Positions 62,920 through 64,000 of a stretch of DNA of 64,000 nucleotides are shown in pieces. Origin of the DNA: Penelope pileata (lineage: Eukaryota > Chordata > Aves > Galliformes > Cracidae); contig WBMW01005656.1 in NCBI GenBank assembly GCA_013396635.1, positions 326,004 to 390,003 of the forward strand, given 5' to 3'. The position numbers were made by a program, and so were the translations under genes. The notes beneath the pieces were generated by a model, which was not told the origin of the DNA, searched no databases, and worked only from the letters and a program-made list of their open reading frames with translations. The stretch's first letter is position 1; each line of letters begins with the position of its first letter.

Positions 62920-63259
62920 GTATCGTCTCCGTGTTTTGGTTGGATTGGGGCATGAAATAGAGGAGCTGTTTCTTTCCCTATGTCACGTCTTTCCAGCTCT
63001 TTAATCACTTCATTAAGTGATTTGTATTCACAAATCTTCAGGCTCAGGTTTGAAGAGTGTTTCTCTTCTATAGGGATTGCCAGGTCTCAGTCTACCACAA
63101 CAACTTTGGCTTCTCTCAAATCACCTCCATATTACTGAAGGCCAGGTCACAGGCATCAGGGTCTTGATCTGCTTTGCAAATATAACTCAGTTTACAGCAG
63201 TGGGCAAACTATTTAATTTCTGTGTGGTCCATCCAACTCTTGAAGATGTCCTCTCTTGA

Positions 63260-63487
63260 TTATGGCCTTAATTTGTAATTGGGATGGAAAGGTCTGTGGA
63301 CAAGTTGATATTTAGGGTCACAAAACTGAGTCACAAATTTCCCGTGGTTTTGCAGGTAGTAGGGGTGGCATGGCATGGTGTACTGGGAGGGGAGGTGCTG
63401 CTTTAGCTTACTGTCAAAGCAAAGATTCTCAAAACTACCAGAGAGGTCAGAGCTATACAAACAGGGGGAGGCAGATCTCATGGAGTC
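63260..63487 (-). CDS. Candidate terminal coding exon of an unidentified gene
   Basis: A good minus-strand acceptor (TTCTCACCTGCAG) is followed by 75 open codons and TAA. A minus-strand AATAAA lies about 340 bases further on (plus TTTATT at 62914-62919), so the exon plus 3' UTR form a coherent gene end. The peptide has real-protein character, rich in Tyr, Phe, His and Pro: SKLKQHLPSQYTMPCHPYYL, QNHGKFVTQFCDPKYQL, FHPNYKLRP at the end. It resembles in style the short proteins of ciliary or sperm microtubules, but I cannot place it in any family. Upstream exons would lie right of the window. The complementary strand of the same interval also has AG/GT borders (63355-63491), so the strand is not certain. 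Confidence 0.4.
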   Translation of the reverse strand, partial: DSMRSASPCLYSSDLSGSFENLCFDSKLKQHLPSQYTMPCHPYYLQNHGKFVTQFCDPKYQLVHRPFHPNYKLRP

Positions 63488-64000
63488 CTGCAGGTGAGAA
63501 ATTCTTCCTTAAGTCAGTGTGCTGCTGGCAAGCGGTCCTCTTTGGGGAAAGCTGGGTCTGAGCGGGCTGAAATCCATCCGTCTTGCATACCTCTTCTTTC
63601 CACATTCTTCTATGTTCCTAAGTGGTAACTTGGAAAATGCAGACCCTGTTGGGGTAGGAGGTGAGGCAATGGCAAGCTGTCTTAACTGGTGGCAAGGAGG
63701 AAGGCCAGGAGGCTGGTGCCGAGCCAGAAGAGCTGCAGGTACGGTGGAATGCTGCTGGGGTGTCTTCCAGACACAGGATAGAAAAGCAGCCCTGTGGGAG
63801 AGACCTCCAGCTCAGGAGCTGGGGAGAGAACTGAACTGTCAAGGGCAGCTGCATTTGCGTGTGAAGGAACAGATTCTGCCCAGGAAAATAAATATTTGGA
63901 TGTCTGAGGGACCAGAACTGCACCCAGGAGACTGTGTGCTCATTACCAGAACAAATGGCCCTCTCCTACGTGTGCTTGGAAATCAAAGACCTGGTCTTTG

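Overview
The window is vertebrate nuclear DNA, almost certainly from a bird and most likely a galliform. Genes are split by GT-AG introns, there are CpG-island promoters, and SNRPD3 carries CR1 LINE fragments of the chicken type. The gene order UPB1 - GUCD1 - SNRPD3 - LRRC75B is the order I know from human 22q11.23; in birds this block should lie on a small GC-rich chromosome (chicken chr 15; inference). There are no operons, bacterial elements, CRISPR arrays or viral genes.

Layout. (1) 1-8.35 kb, + strand: the last five coding exons of UPB1 (beta-ureidopropionase), including the catalytic-cysteine exon. The gene is cut at the window edge, and an old LINE remnant and an antisense protein-like ORF lie in its first visible intron. 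(2) 8.4-15.73 kb, - strand: GUCD1, of which the last five coding exons are clear; its first exon is not resolved. UPB1 and GUCD1 converge tail to tail, with candidate poly(A) signals about 50 bp apart. (3) 15.75-17.0 kb: a CpG island shared head to head by GUCD1 and SNRPD3, broken by a 565-base N gap. (4) 16.9-19.5 kb, + strand: SNRPD3 (spliceosomal SmD3), complete at 126 aa, with two CR1 fragments in its first coding intron. (5) 19.5-32.4 kb: intergenic, no convincing gene. (6) 32.4-47.85 kb, - strand: LRRC75B, four coding exons giving 342 aa, starting from a second CpG island at 47.3-48.0 kb. (7) 48-61.7 kb: GC-rich, gene-poor sequence with many chance ORFs, old LINE remnants and several AT-rich islands that could be enhancers. 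(8) 61.7-64 kb: signs of at least one unidentified gene. There is a minus-strand terminal-exon candidate encoding about 75 aa, weaker exon candidates, and a plus-strand TATA-type promoter candidate.

The genes are not one pathway. UPB1 does the last step of pyrimidine breakdown, SNRPD3 is part of the snRNP Sm ring, and GUCD1 and LRRC75B are poorly characterised. Their association is old conserved synteny. The points most worth following are the unidentified exon(s) near 63.3 kb, the antisense ORF at 0.3-0.7 kb, and the regulatory candidates in the gene-poor 48-58 kb stretch. No clearly new biological system was seen.
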